Source: Agelaius tricolor
Lineage: Eukaryota; Chordata; Aves; Passeriformes; Icteridae
DNA length: 64,000 bases
Assembly: GCA_023055355.1 (NCBI GenBank)
Contig: JALJCS010000015.1
Coordinates: forward strand, 14,676,501 to 14,740,500
Direction of reading: 5' to 3'
The position numbers and the translations under genes are program-made. Below are positions 1 through 14,400 of the stretch, in pieces. The notes beneath the pieces are model-generated. The model was not told the DNA's origin and did no database searches. It saw only the letters and a list, made by a program, of their open reading frames with translations. Within the stretch, counting starts at the first letter, position 1; each line of letters begins with the position of its first letter.

Positions 1-3000
1 GGACTGGGAAGTGGCTCAAACATCAATCTTTGGCACCCTGTGGTCTGTCTGCCCTGCTCCCTGTGCAGAGAAGCTGCAGGTTAAGGACAAACACAGGTGT
101 CCCCATGGCTGAGCTGCCCCAGGGCATCTGTTCTGCTTGTGCACCCAGAGCATTTTGCTGTGGGGCACAGCCCCAGTGACAACCTCCCCCACTTGGCTGA
201 GGGGTACCTGTTCTCTCCTGGGACACTGTTGCCAGTTCTTGACTGGACAAAGACATGAGCAACCCACTCACACTGATTCTTTCTTGGATTGGGGTCTGGA
301 GACCTCCAGAGGTAACCACCAGCCAGCTCTGGGAGTTTGGGATCACTAACTTTACCACTCACTTCAGAGGTGAGTGGCCAGAGGCCCCAGGTGTGTCACA
401 GCCCCTGGCCCCTTTGGGTGGGCCCAGCTGGTCAGACACATGAAGGACCCCACTTTATTATTCCCCCAGCCAACCCTGTGGCCCCTGAAGAGCTGCTCTT
501 TTACAGCCCAGTCAGAGGCAGGGTGGCAAGGACATCCTGGAGGGGACAGTCCAGAGTGGGAAGGGCAAGTGTGGAGGCTCACCTGATGCCAGAGTCCAGG
601 CAGATCTCTCCAAGTGTTTTTCCTCTCTCTGGTTTGTCCTGGCAGAGCTCAGACATGGCCAGAGAGCCTGGGAGCTACGTGGAGCAGGTGGCACCAGGAG
701 GATCTCCTGGTCACACATTCTTCCTGCTCCTCATACAACGGGAAAGCAGCTTCCAAAGCGCAGAGGGTCAGAGCTGACAGTGCCTGGCTGTCAAGTGGGA
801 ATTTCAACCTCTCTGCAGGCCAGCAAGGACCCAGGGGTGTGATCCCACCTGCAGAAGGTGAGGAGGAGCTGTAAACTCTCTGTTTTAAGGGCAAGGGAAT
901 AAATACTGCTACACGGAGGAGGGTGGTTAAGTCTTGATGAAGGTACAGCCTCATCCTTAGCTTGCCCTGCAGCTCCCCACCAGAGCAGGTGTCTGGCTCT
1001 GCTTCCAGCTGACAGCCCCAGACAGGAGCCAGGTAACATCAGCTGGAGCACCCAGCAGGACTTGGCAGCTGTGGGCAGTGTGGGAGCCGGGATCTCCGAG
1101 CCAGCAGCAGGTGGAAAAGGAGTTGGACATGTGGGCAGCTCCTCTGTAGGAGCTTCAGCTGCTCCTGGGGCTGCAGACCCAAGGAGCCGAGCAATGGCAC
1201 ACGGGGAGAGCCGGGCAGGGGGGCGCTGAGCCACGGCTGCTGAGCTGCCCACGGGCTCGGGTTGAGCAGGTCAGATTTCGGTTCCTGAGGGCTGGGGTTT
1301 GTTGTGCCTTTGTTGTCACCATGACAGCCCTGTAGGGATGGAGCGTGGTCCTTGGCCGGCTCCCGCTGTTCCTCACGCAGCCCGGAAAAGGAAGCCCGGG
1401 AGGAGGCTGTGACTTGGTCCGCAGCCCGCGGGACGGGCAGGAATTGAAAGGGAGCTTGCACAGCTCCTGTGATGTGATGGAGGAGCATGCACAGGGCTCA
1501 GGGCTCAGCTCGCCGGGGGCCTTTCCCTTCTAATCAAGGTCAGGATGTTCCCAGGCTGTCTCCTGCCCCAGGGACACAATGAGCCGAATACTCCAGCGCT
1601 CACCCCGGACGCACCGGGTGAAGCTCACACACAGCTGCATCCCCGAGGTGCGCGTTCGGCTGCTTCCTGCTGAGGCTGTGTCCTTCCCACCTCACACAGA
1701 GCTCGGAGTGCTGTGACTGCTCAGGGTGCAGCTCAGAGCTTGCACGAGGGCACAAGCGCAACCTCCGAGCACCCTCTGTGCTCACCCCCATCCTCTTTGC
1801 CCCTCGCTTCCCCCGAGGCTGGGCACCGCAGCCTCCCGGGACTCATCCCGTTCCAGGAATGATTCTCTGGCTCGGCCGTGTCTGGGGTGGGATGAGGTTA
1901 TGCGGGAGCGCCGCTTCTCTAGCGCGAGTTGCTACAAAACAGAGGGAAGTGTTTCGGAGGTTGTGCAATATGTACACGGTCACCCCAGCAACGGCGTGTC
2001 CACAAGGCATTAGCGGGGCTTAGCTGCGGCTGCTGAGCGCGATGGGGACCGGGCTGTGCCGAGTCCGTGCCGGGTGTGCCACCGAGCACCAGCTGCGGGC
2101 GTGCCCTGCACAGCTCCGGGCACAGGAGAGGGGGAAAGCTCCATCCTCCTTCCTTTTGCCCACCCTGCAGCTCAGGGCAGCTCATTGAGATGCTCTCAGC
2201 ATGTGTCAAAAGCAGTGCGGGAACAGAGTCCTATAAAATCATTTCCCAAAGGAAGGTCCCCTTGACTTCAAAGAGGAAACAAAGAAACTTGAGCCAGGCT
2301 CAGAGATGAAAGGAACCACGATGTGCATCCCATGCCAAGGCAGAGGCTTGGAGCAGGCACCGTGGGGCCTGGCACAGCTGCCAGACAGTGGCCAGGGACC
2401 ATGACATGATTTCAGAGGATTGTGGAACGCTGTCATCCTGCAAATCATTGTTTCTTCCTAATAAAAAGCCACAGTGTCTTGTGGTGGAAACAGCTGGTCC
2501 AGGGCATTGCCTTCAGCTGGTGGGAGAGTTCACACACTGGCAAAAACATTTTATTTATTTATGCTGGAGAAAGTGCTTGAGGATGTCAGACCTCAATGTG
2601 TCTGCAGTGATGGGGAGCTGAAGCATCAGGACTTCTGCTGTCAGGACCTTAACCCAGCTTTCTCATGGCTTTGGGCTGCAGCTTGTGGTCATTGCAACTC
2701 TCTGGTGCTGAGCCCAGGACTGCTCTGCCCATGCTGGACTCTGCAGCAGCACCCCAATGTGACTTGTTCCTTCTGCTTACTGCCACAGGTCTGCTATGGA
2801 CATTCCGCATGCAGAGCAGCAGAAATGCCATTGGCACTTGAACCTGCAGGGTATCAACATTAAAGGCCCAAGAGGATAAAAGCAAGGTTGAGAAGGAGAG
2901 TCCAGGAGCTAAAACCATCTCAGCCTCACCATTTTCACTCTTGGGTGCTCACTGTGCATTTTCAACAGTGCTCTTTGGATGTGGTTGTGGCAAAAACATA

Positions 3001-3590
3001 AACCCCAGCTGATTTCAGTAACCATATGGCACACACAATTCTCCTGCTGCCCTTGAGGTTTAGGAGATCAGAGTCCAACCCTGGCAGTGCTGGGAGCCCA
3101 TCCTGCTGGAGGCTGGCTCTTGGCTCAGCACCCAGCTGCTCCAAGGCACGGACACAGCTTTGCATGTTTGGCAGTCTTGAGTTATTCAGCAGAGTGGAGC
3201 AAATGTTCCAGCTGAAGGCAGCAGAAGGATGTGCCTGGACATCTGATAGCCCAGGAAACCCAGCTCCCCTCAGCCCAAAGAGCACAGCAGCCTTTCTGCA
3301 GCACAATGCAGAGCTGGCTGGGCCTCCTTCCTCTGGTGCTCCAGCACAAAGACCAGGCTGGGGTACACAGCTCAGGGAGAAGATGGTCTGATCCCTACTC
3401 CTCAGGGAAGACACTCCCATCTAACACCCAAAAGGCCCTGTGGAGAAGGGACTGCTGTCACCCCCACATCAATTACAGTGCTGAGCCCTTCTGGGACTGC
3501 AGAGGCCCAGGGGAGAAGTGAACCAAACAGCCTGGGGATCATCAATGGGGCAGAGCCAGGAATTGCTGCAAAAGAAAGGAGGAAACTGTT
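1..3590. other. Intergenic, no gene recognised
   Basis: I could not assign any open frame here to a protein family. All frames are short and none chains with splice sites into something recognisable. About 1.2-2.1 kb is moderately CpG-rich and could be a promoter flank. Plus-strand AATAAA hexamers lie at about 899 and 2459, so the 3' end of a plus-strand transcript entering from the left cannot be excluded. One good donor-like site (AGAG/GTGAGT) is at about 369 on the plus strand. Confidence 0.5.
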
Positions 3591-3610
3591 TAGCAAAGAA
3601 TATAGAAAAT

Positions 3611-3616
3611 TTTATT
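3611..3616 (-). terminator. Poly(A) signal, probable ZDHHC1 3' end
   Basis: The plus strand reads tttatt, which is AATAAA on the minus strand. It is the first such hexamer I noted downstream of the last ZDHHC1 coding exon, so it is a candidate for that gene's cleavage site near 3590. The 3' UTR would then be about 1.8 kb. A second minus-strand AATAAA cluster at about 2550 is an alternative. Confidence 0.4.
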
Positions 3617-5433
3617 GTGGCCAGAGCTACCAAAGAGCTCCATACATGATTTTGGGACTGATTCTGCATGGACAGAGTAAGAAAACACACAAGGTCTGCT
3701 CAGGGGCACTTGCTGAAGAGGAATTACCAATGCTTTCTGGTGGAGAGACAGCTGGCCTTGGAAAACCATGAGCCCAGCATTGCTGCAGGACACAGTTTCC
3801 TTGGATGACAGCAGACATGAGGAGAAACAACAGGAAGGGTTTTGTCTAACTGGGACCCATAGGTGAGCAATGCCCTGGTCTCTGCAGACACCCAGTGCCA
3901 TGTCTGCTGGTCCACACTCACCTGCTTTCCCAAAAGGTCACACTGCCAGAGGGCACCACTGGCCACAGCAGGCAGGGAAGCTGCAAGCAGTGTGACCACA
4001 GGCCAGCCCTTCCTGAAAACTGAGAAAAAATGACTTCAACAGCTACATGAGACCTCACTTTTTCTGATCAACAGATTGTGTAAACTGATGAAGAGTCAAA
4101 GCTCCTCATCCCAGTTCTTTCAGGGGACAAAAATCACACAAGAGAAGAGTGGTAAGGCAGCCCTTTAAAACACTCCCAGGTCTTTCTCTCAGGCTAGACC
4201 CTCCCATCAAGCCTGTGAGTCCAGTCTGCCTGTCCCATGTTGACTGTGCCCAAAGAGCCTTTGACTCTAGATCCCTGCCCTGCTCTGACCCAGTTCCAAG
4301 GAGTGCTTGCAGACTGAGCTAGACAAAGGGAGAACAGCTTAGCTTGGCTCTCACAGCACCATGCTTTGTCCTGTCCTTCCCTAACCTGCACCCACCATAG
4401 GCTGCAGAAAGGTCAGTTGTGCCTTTCATGCATCAAAACATTTTGGAAGGGTGATGAAGACTCCCCTGGCTTCCTTTTCTTTGTTGGTGCACCTGTCTGC
4501 TCACAGCACCAGCAGTGTGCTGTGCTGGGGATGTGTCAAATCCTGTCAGACATGGCCATGCTGGTGGCTGCTGTCTGGGCTCTGAGATCAGCTGGCTGCT
4601 AGGCAGATCTGGGCTTGCTGAAGGCCCAGCCTCAGCACTCAGCCAGGAATCTGGAACAGGGCCTGCTGCCTGGGGAAGCCATGAGGACAGGGAGAGCACA
4701 GGTGCTGTAGGATGGCAGCCCAGCCAGTTCTCTGCAGCTCACCCCCATACAGGCTGCTGTGGCTCAAGGCACTGGCCATGTGCCCCCCTGTCTACTGTGG
4801 GATCTTTCTGCACTACACACACACCCCAGGCTTGGTGTGGGCTAACACAGATCTGGCAGGCCAGGAATTGCAAAGGTTTCAGGGCCTGCTGTATCCCAAA
4901 ACTTCTGATGAGAATGCTGCAGTGTGGGGCACCCCAGAGTGCTGGGAAGGAGGAGCAGGTCAAGCTATGCTGAGAGAGAGAGAAGATGCTGGTGGTGGGC
5001 TTGGCTTGAGGGAGCACAGTGGAAAGCGGTATAGGGATGGGGCAATCCTGAGGTTACTCCCTGACCCCCTGCTGAAGCCCCTGAGCATGATCCAATGACA
5101 GGGAGTAGGCAGATGGAAATACAGCTTTCAGGGAGCAGGGAATGGCAGAGGTGCAGCCTTGTTCTTCCCCATCTTACACTCTGCTGGGAACTTACTGCAG
5201 TACCAGCATGCAGAGGGCCAAGAGGGGTTGGCCCTTCCCAGGGAAAGCACTTGAGCTCTCGTGAGCAACAAATCTACCTCAGGTTTGCCACCTTGCTGCC
5301 TCCTGCCTTTGGCTGAGGATGAGAAATGTCCCACTGCAGCCTGACAGCACGTGCACAGTGAGGGGTGAGTCCTGGAGGGCTCCACACAGCACTAATGCTG
5401 CTCCCAAAGGCCGTGGCTTTGGAAGGGTGGTCC

Positions 5434-8400
5434 CTAGGCCGCTGTGGTGCTTGTCCTTATGTCCTTTGAGCATGGATCATGTGTGCCCACGTGCTGCTTG
5501 CTGGTGCATTTTCTGTGGTCAGGCTCTGACGTGCTCTCACTGGGCTGGGGCTGAGGGACAAGAGGTTCTCCACTGCTCTTACTTACAAACACAGCAGGAA
5601 TCTTAGAAAAAAGCTCCAGGTCTCGTTCCACATGTCTATCCTGCTGGCAGCTTCTCCTTTTGACCTTGTGCTCAGAATACAGATTCTTCTTCTTGACTCC
5701 TCTGGGATTGTCTGTGGACAAGGGACAATGTTGAGAGTTGCCCGAGTTATTCTTAGGAGGCCCTTGAAGGACTGGGCTCCCAGAGTGAATCTGAGCCACA
5801 GGAATCTTATCCATGGACTCAGCAGACTCTGAGTGATGGTGAGCTGGGGGTCCTGCTGCCTGGATGAGGCCCATGCTGCTGGGGGACACAGCAGCTCTCA
5901 GAGGAAAAGCTGGCACTAAGAGGTGAAGCCTGTGGGAAGGTGAGGTGGCAGCAGCCATGGCTGGTAACTCTGCAGATGGAAATAAAGGGAGAAGAAACCT
6001 TAAGGAGAGAGAGATTGCTCAGCCCCACAAAGACATCAACAAGCCCAGGAACTCTGCTCTGGCTGATGCAGTACTGTTAAAGCAAATCATACATTTATTT
6101 ATGCAAGATTCAGCAGAGAAGCTGACTGGTGCACTCTCACCTGATGGGGGATCTGGGAAGGAGAGCTGAGGTGTAGCATGTGCTTTAGATCCACTGTCCA
6201 TTGCTGAGGAAGAAACTTTCTGCACTTTCTTTCTTCTTTTCTTCTGTTGCTGTGAAAGCAAGTAGCCCAAGAGGAGGGAAGTCAGTTCACCAGCCCAAAG
6301 GAAGGAGACATTTTTTTTTACTTGTTATCTCTTTTTAATTCTTCCTACTTTGAATAACACGCACTAGGTATAACCAAAGTCCAAGAATATTTTACCATTA
6401 AGACTGAGATACTACAAAGCAGAAATAGAGAACATGCATTTACTAACACACCCCCACACTATCTGCATACAGTGACTCTCTCTGTGTAGGTACCTTGAAG
6501 CTGTTGTCTCATAGAGCTGGGGGTTGTATGAGACACTGGTCACTTGCATTTGTAAAGCCAAACTAGAAGAGGGAACCAAAACTCACAGAGCACAGGATGT
6601 CCCAAGAAAGGAACAGTCCTTGTCCCAAATACTGTATAGATGAAAACAAATTTTTCTTACCATCTAGATGGCAAGACTGATTAATAAGCTTGGAGGAAAG
6701 AGGAAAAGCACCACCACCTGCCATCTGAGCAAGAGGAGAGAGCATCTGGATACAGATACATGAATATCAGGAGCCCAGTCCAAGACTTTGGAGAGCTGTT
6801 CCATACACTCAAGCTCCATATCCACACACACCATCTTCCCCTGGGAAACTGCTTTATTTGAACATTTAAACTGTTGGATTTTGCTCTACAGAAACATGCA
6901 GAGCTTCTTACATCAACAAAGCAGCATAGTCAGAGTCACTGAGCTGCACCGGGGCAGCAAGGCACTGGATTACAGCTGTGAGCTTATGAGGGGACTGGAA
7001 GATAGCTCTGATCATGCCTGTGAGTGGAGACAGGAGAACATCACCTGGATTTGGTGACTGCAGGGCACAGCCACACCTGCAGACACTCACTGAGGGGAGG
7101 CAGAGCCTGTGTGAGCAGGGGTAAGCACAGCCTGCTCTAGAGTGAGCATGCCCAAGCACCTGGGTGGGCTGTCAGCAGCACCTTGGGTGTGGGGCAAATC
7201 CTCCTTACCTGAGAAGGGGCCACGGAGGGAAGAGATGGGGACTCAGGGGATGAGCTCTGCTTGGGGTCACCTTCTTGGTTATGGACATAGAGCTTTGGAA
7301 AGCTAAAAACACAGCAGACACACAAGGTGATTCCCTAAGGCAGGACTTAAGTCTGATGCCCTCTTTGCCTGCACACACAGATCAGGCTGATCACAGCCTC
7401 CCCTGCCTTACACAGCATTCCCAGCAAAACTGCAGGGGAACTTCTCCTGCACAATTGTGCAAAATAAGAAGGAAATCCCCAGGGACACAAGTTAACAGGA
7501 AAGGACTAATTAAGAGACAAGGATCCTGTTTTCCCATGAGTGCTTGCCCGTGTTATAAACTTGTAACTGTTGTGATGCATTTCTCTACAACCTGAAGTCA
7601 TGCAACTATAATGAGCTCAATAGAGGAGTTACAGGACAAATCAGCCAGCCTTAAAGTAATTTTAATATAATACAATTAATAGAAAGCAGTTTGCTATAAA
7701 ATATTTAATATAAAACAGTCTAAGTAGAATATTCTAGGAAAGATATTTTCCCAGGAGAGAGAAGGCAAGTATTCCTGCATGTATCTACCCTCCTGAAACT
7801 CAAAGATTTCACCATGCCTTGCTCAAAACACTGGTGCTCACTACCCTTCTAAGTACTTTTGTCTTAGGGCCCATCAGTGACCTTGACAGCAATTTCCCAT
7901 TCACCATGCTTGGAGAATCTTTTCCTTGACTTTTCTCACCTTTTTCCTGCAATTACTGTTGAGAATTCCTCTCCTCGAATTCCAGGGTCTGTATAGCCAG
8001 GATTACCTGACAATAAGTCTGCTTCCTGGAAAAAACAAAACAAACAGCATTTTCAGACTAATACAAACACAGAGGGGAGAAGAGGGATTTTCATTACAGA
8101 CATACTCTTTCTCCTTATGCCAGATACCTTTTGTCCCTATTGGTAGCACAGCAGGAAACTGCAGCTTAAGAAGATGAAAAACCCAAGATTGGAACAATTA
8201 GAAGTCCTTGATTAATTTCTTTAGTCCAGTCAGTATTTCATATGACTCAAAACCAAATCACACTTAGAGAGATCAGCTTAGTCATTTCTTGGGAGCACAT
8301 TCAAAATACCACTTAAAGCTTCCATTAGTTACACAGTCCAATCTGAGGAGCTCTGCAGTGAATGCAAAAAATGTCTTTTAAATGCAAAATGGAGGTGAGG

Positions 8401-11400
8401 AGAATGGAAGCATTAAAGATACAGGAAAAACATAACGTGTTTTCTATTTCTTGTGTGACCCTGTGTGGTTAAGACCTGCTGATTTTTAAAAATGAGTGTG
8501 ATATATTGTTTATTTGCCTCAGGTATGGATGAGCTCAGAATAATGACAGCTGAACTTGAAAACTGCATATTTTCAGAAACATTATAAGAACAAGTTTCCT
8601 AAATCCAAGTGCTGCATTACAGGAAAGGACCCCAGTTCTCCCTCAAAAGCACCCAGTTAGGATGGTCAGAGTACCAAGGGATGAAGAGTATGAAGCCCTA
8701 TTATCAAAAAAGGATAAACCATGCTCAGAAGGACCTGGACACCACATATCAGCTGCTTTTAAACTTAAATAATCATCGAGAGAACTTCTTCATAAGTGTT
8801 TCACCATGCAGTGACTACAAAGATATTTTAAAGTAACTTTTAGGTTAAATGGAAGGATTTAAAATGTGATAGGCATTAGCTTCAAAAATAGCTAAAACAA
8901 GCTCATGAAGACCTTTCTTTTCTGAAGAGCCTGATCAGCAAATTTGAGAAAATGAAGTCAAAGTTGGACATGCCACAAATGAGTTCCTGAGAGAGCCAGG
9001 GCCTCTGCATTTGAACAAGTTCATAAACAATCAACAAAAGAGCAGAGCAGTGAGAAGCCTGGTGATGACACTCCCTGATGTAAGGCATTAAAAATGAAAG
9101 CCAGCCGCAAAGAGCTGTGGAAGATCTTTGCAATATTGAATTACAGGATGCTAAAATGGCACAAAAAATCAATATTGCTAGAGGTAAAGATGGAAAGTGA
9201 AGCATGTGGGAAAAGCAGTTTAAACTTTATATACAGGGCAACAGTCTATGAACTGGAAAAGAATCCATGGAGCTGCACATTCAGTGACAGCCAAGAAATC
9301 ATTTCAGATGTTAGGAATAAAAAGGAAAGGCAAATAAAAAGAGAAAAAAAACAATTTCAGCTGTTTTATGGGTGGTAACATAATATCTGAAGGGAATTGG
9401 TTTAGAAATCAAAACCATGTCTTTCTGATTTAAAAATTTATCCAAGTGCAAGATTAATAATCTGCAGAAATTTACTACATGTATTTCAATTGGAACTTGT
9501 AACTCAAGTCACATCATCACTCATCACCAACTGAACACAAAGTGTGCACAAAGGTCTCCTCAAAGCTCCTTGGGACATTTACAATCAAGATTTACATTCA
9601 GGCCTCATGCACCTGAGTCACAAGGGAAGGAGACCAGGCACAGTCTCGTGTCACTGTGAGTGTACAGGCAGGAGATGCAGGTCTTTTCAGAGGGAAGCAG
9701 CTCATGGCTGAAATGAGCTGCAGCAGAGACATCCCACTGCACAGAACAACTGAAAACAATCAGGACTCAATGTCCACAGCACATAAACAGGACTGCAGGA
9801 CTGGCATTTCAAGGGAGCTTAATAAATGATTCATCTTGAGAATAACGTGGAGAATTTCTTTCCAAGCAGGGAATGAAAGAGCCTTTTTTAATCAATTCTG
9901 TTCATTTCAGCCTTCTATAAATAATGTAGAACCAAACCAGCCACATAAATGAAAGTAAAGCATTAGAGCTGACTATGAAAACAAATGAGACTCAATCAGT
10001 AGAAAATACAATGCTCTCTCAGAGTGCGACACAAACTACAGCCACAGCACAGAGCCCAAGCCTCCCTCTGCTCCCAGGCATTTAGCAGGAGAATCAGAAT
10101 CTTTCCTCTGCAGCATCAAGACAAGGCACTGTTTGCAGTTGGTTGTCAGGATTCAGCTGCTGCTCCTGCTGAAAGCAGACTGCTGGGCTGACACACTGCC
10201 CAAGTTCTGCCCCTGTGCACATCCTGGCCACGTTCACCCACTGCCAGCTGTGACCACCCCAAGGTCCATGGTTTACAATCCCAGGATGGATTCAGCTCCC
10301 TTGCCCACTGCAGCTGCCCTTATCAACCACTTCAGTGTCAGAAGTGCCCTGAAGTGCTGTCTGCCTGGAGGGGAAGCAGAATTGAACAGGAAAAAAAGTG
10401 TTCTTGTCCCATGGAAGGTGAGTCTGTTGCAAGTGTTGAGGCTGAGAGTGAAGACTAAGTTTGTTTTACATCAATATTGGAAGAAAGCAACAATTCTGAA
10501 AGTGTAAGGGAAGCTGAGTTTAAAATCTGTGTTTAGTATTTAAAATCAAACCCCACCAACCTGAATCAGTTTCCAAAGCAAGTTCAAAGCTTTAGGAATG
10601 TGAGAAGAATCACATCCCAGCTGGCCTCATATGAAAGCCAGCTCCCTGGCATGAATGCAATTATGCATTAAAGCATAGGATTTGGGTTAGTTTATATTTC
10701 TTTGGACTGCAAATGACTACAGAAAAAATGGTTACTTGCACATCCTGCTTTAGGTATGGTAATAGAAGCAAAGGCTCAATGTGCCCAACTGTTCTGCATT
10801 TTTTGTGACATCTGAACCACTTAAATGTGCAAAATTAGGGCTCTTATTTTGTAGATCCTACGAGTACATAAGAATCCTTTATCCTGAACAAGAATCCTTT
10901 AACTTGAACATAGCTGAAGACTTAACCACAGACCAACATGGAAAACTGAAGCCAAAACCAACACCCAAGCTTGAATAAGGCTCAAAAACAAGCATTAAAG
11001 GGGAAATGCATGTTTCTTCTTAGTCCCTAAAATGAATGAACAGTTCAGACAAAAGTGGGAAGAGGATGATTTCCATTTTATGCTTACAACATGTTGGATC
11101 AATTACAAAGGGTTGCAGTGTTCAAGCTAAAGAAGGCTGTATTCAACACAGTTTACAAAAGGCAAGTCACTTGGTGTCCTCCTACTCCAATCTATTTGTT
11201 TGTGTTTATCTCTGGTTGCTATGTAAGAAACAAGGAAAATCTAGTGGGTTAACATTTTTTTTAACAATGTTACTGGGCATCATCCAGTCTTTCTTGTTCC
11301 CCAAGGTCCTAACTGCAGTCCTGAAACATCAAACTCCTTTTCATCCTGCTCCTTCCAGGCTTGCTGCTTCAAAGTAACCATATTCACACACATCTAGATA

Positions 11401-14400
11401 ACAACCGGTGCAGACAGGAGAACAACAGGACAGGAGAATGCCAACATTCCAAAAGTGCACACACACATAAAGTCCACCCCTGTTCAAATACATTTTCAGT
11501 ATCAACTAAAATTGAATAACTAGATTATTAGAGCTAATGCTTTATTATTGTTTTAATCTTCATAGTAAGCAAAGCTCTGTGAAACAAAGTGCCAAATATT
11601 TTTGTTGTTATGGAAACCTCTGTTTGAACTGAAAGTTCAGCTTTTCCAAAACAGTAAAAAATATATATGAAAAGCTAGGGACTTCATATTATAGAAAAGT
11701 GAATGAGCTCACTTTCCCCTTTGCTTTGATAGGGAAGAACTATGGATGAATCCAGAGACATGCCAGTATCTCTACAGAGAATACTTGGATGAAGCTTGTA
11801 TTTAATTAATTTCTTATGAAATACAAAACTGTTTGTATAGTAGATAACTTACTTGCATAAAATGAAAAATTATACATGACTGAGAATCACAGAATAATCT
11901 AGATTAGGAAGAATTTTGGGAAATTTCTAGTTCAAGCCCCTGCTGAAGTCAGTATAGAATGTGTCCAGTCAAAATTTGAGTCAATCCAATAACTTCTTTT
12001 GCCTTGTATCAAAATAAATTACACTGAATCTCTCAATTCAGAGCCTGATATACTTGCCTCAGCAGAGTCTAACAGCATTTAAGAGCTTGTAGAACTCTTT
12101 TTACAGAGATATAGATCAACATCATGCCAATAACAAGGACCCTTATCATTATACAGACTCATTTCAAAGAAAAGCAGATATCTGGGTCATTTCTGCAAAA
12201 CTAGTGTCCTTTTCACTTTTAAGATGGTTAAATTACTGCTGCTCAGTGATTAGCCCCAGTTTCCCCAGCCCTAGAGCCTGCCTCATTTGAAGCCATGACA
12301 CAAGGCCCCAGGATGTGCAGTGCCGCCCAAACAGATGGTCCTGTCCTTTCCAGGGAAAGGATTCTTCCCACTCCTCAGCTACCCTCCTTTGTGCTGAGCC
12401 AGGCATTCATGGGACTGCTTGGTGAACCAATTGGGAGGGAGCTGGGCCAGCTCAACTGCTTTTTTAACAAAGTTTATTGTTACTCAGATGAGTTCCCCCA
12501 CCCTGTCCTAATGAACAGCTGTGCTGGCAGAAGAGACGAGATAGTGCAGGACCCAAAAAAAGTGGTGGAGGAAGAGAGTGGGTGGGATTGATTCCTTTGA
12601 AAGCACTACTTGCTTATACCTAAAGTGTTCATGGAATCACAGGCCTTGCACTCTTTCACATCCTACTCAACTCCATCAAAGTACCAAGTCTTATCTCTGG
12701 CAACTGCCTTTAAAACATGGAACACAAGAAAGTGAAGCAAAGTTTACACAGCAAACAAAGAAAGCTGTTTTTGGGAAATGGGCTGAAAGTAGGATGAGTA
12801 CCTGACTGGGTCTCACTTGGGAGGAACAAGACTCCTGTTTCTTGTCTACCTTGTCTGGCTGCTGCTGGGGACGCTGCTGCAGGATGTACTCATATGTAGT
12901 CAGCTTGTGCCACACTGAAAGGGAAGAAAGAGACCTGTCAGCACAGGAAAGGCCCCTCCCTGACTGCACTTACACAAACAGGCTGGATAACTATACCATC
13001 AAATAGTAACTATAAACATGAAGAAACTGATAATCCAAGCCAAAAGTAGCTGTGCTCTGTACATCCTACTATATCCTTTATTGTCACCATCACAATGCTT
13101 TCTTATAGTCCTGCTATTTTAAAGTGTCCTAGAATGGTACAGCCTTCTATACTATAGTGATTTGTTCAGTTCATTTCAGGGCAAATCCATTATTCTTGTC
13201 TAAGAGGTTTAAGATCTGCACTGTACAAACAGCTCAGTGAGCAATCAGAAGGTATTGCAGAAGGTGGTGCTAAATGGAGAGAAGAAATGGAGCAGGTTAG
13301 AGTGTCCTGTAGTGATTGAGACACTTAATGTGCAAACCAGTGAGCATCAAATGCACAGCTTGCCTTGTGCCAAACAGATGTGCCCAGAGTTCACATGTCC
13401 CTGACTTTATGAGCTCTCCAGGTCCCCATGCAAACACACCTGCTTCCATGAATGACCAAAAGCATGTGACATTTCTGAGCAACTTGGTTTCTTCATGAGA
13501 CCCAAAAAGAGTCCAAAATGCAGACATTCTTCCCATAATGACCTTAAGCATTTTCAGAGAATAAACCCAGAAAAGGATGCTGAAGGGTTTTAGCACACAG
13601 CACGATGGTTATTCCTCCTTTTTACAGAAGCACAGCAGTTAAAGCAGATGCCTAGGATCATCTGGACTAAAATCCTCCCTCTGCCTGAAGACATTTAGAT
13701 CACTGATATCTTACCTCTCAAAACCATGCCCTTCACAGAAAAGTGGGGGAGAATCACTTTATGAATAAATAAAAATCACCGTAATAAGGAATCACAATCA
13801 CCTTATGAAGAAATAAAAATCAGGATCCATTTGGCCAAGAAGAGAGAACATAGAGATGAATGTGAGTCTGCAGCCAAGTGATTACTTAACAGGGACAGTG
13901 CAGGGTGCTGGCAAGTGCTCCTAGAATGGCACCCTTTGCTTTCTTTGGAAAACAGAATGTTGCTTCATAAGCAAAGGCCTATTAACCATTTTTAATTTGG
14001 ATTTTGTTGGTTTCTGAATACTTACAGTGTAACTTTTAAAGTATTTTGATAGAGCTATTTAGTTGAAATACTGCATTTTTTTGGCCAGATAACACTGCAG
14101 CACATAACATGCAAAATATTATCAGTCTGTGAGTAACCCCATATGCTTTCCTATATTCCCTACTATTTTTTTCTTTTTATTCTACTATCAGCCTCTTGGT
14201 ATTGAAGAAAAAAATCCTCCCTCCAAGTTTCTGAAGTGTCATGCTTCACCAAATGCCTCCAGAACTGAGTCTGAATCAAGACTAGTAATTTTGAATACAT
14301 GGACCTACTATTTTGAGAATAACCTACTTTCTTTGAGTGATCACAGTGAGTAATTAAAATCTGGAGAGTAACTCTGAGATTTTCACTGTGCTTGTAACAA

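Noticed and set aside
1..3600. Possible TPPP3 gene, expected beside ZDHHC1 from human gene order
   Set aside because: None of its characteristic protein text appears in any frame. It may lie to the left of the window.
3925..4026. A possible HSD11B2 or terminal ZDHHC1 exon
   Set aside because: The translation does not resemble HSD11B2, and the frame joined to ZDHHC1 exon 10 gives no recognisable protein. It is kept only as an open question.
6675..6741. A possible extra ZDHHC1 exon with good AG and GT borders
   Set aside because: It would shift the phase so that the next exon (6249-6141) stops early. The model skipping it keeps the frame open.
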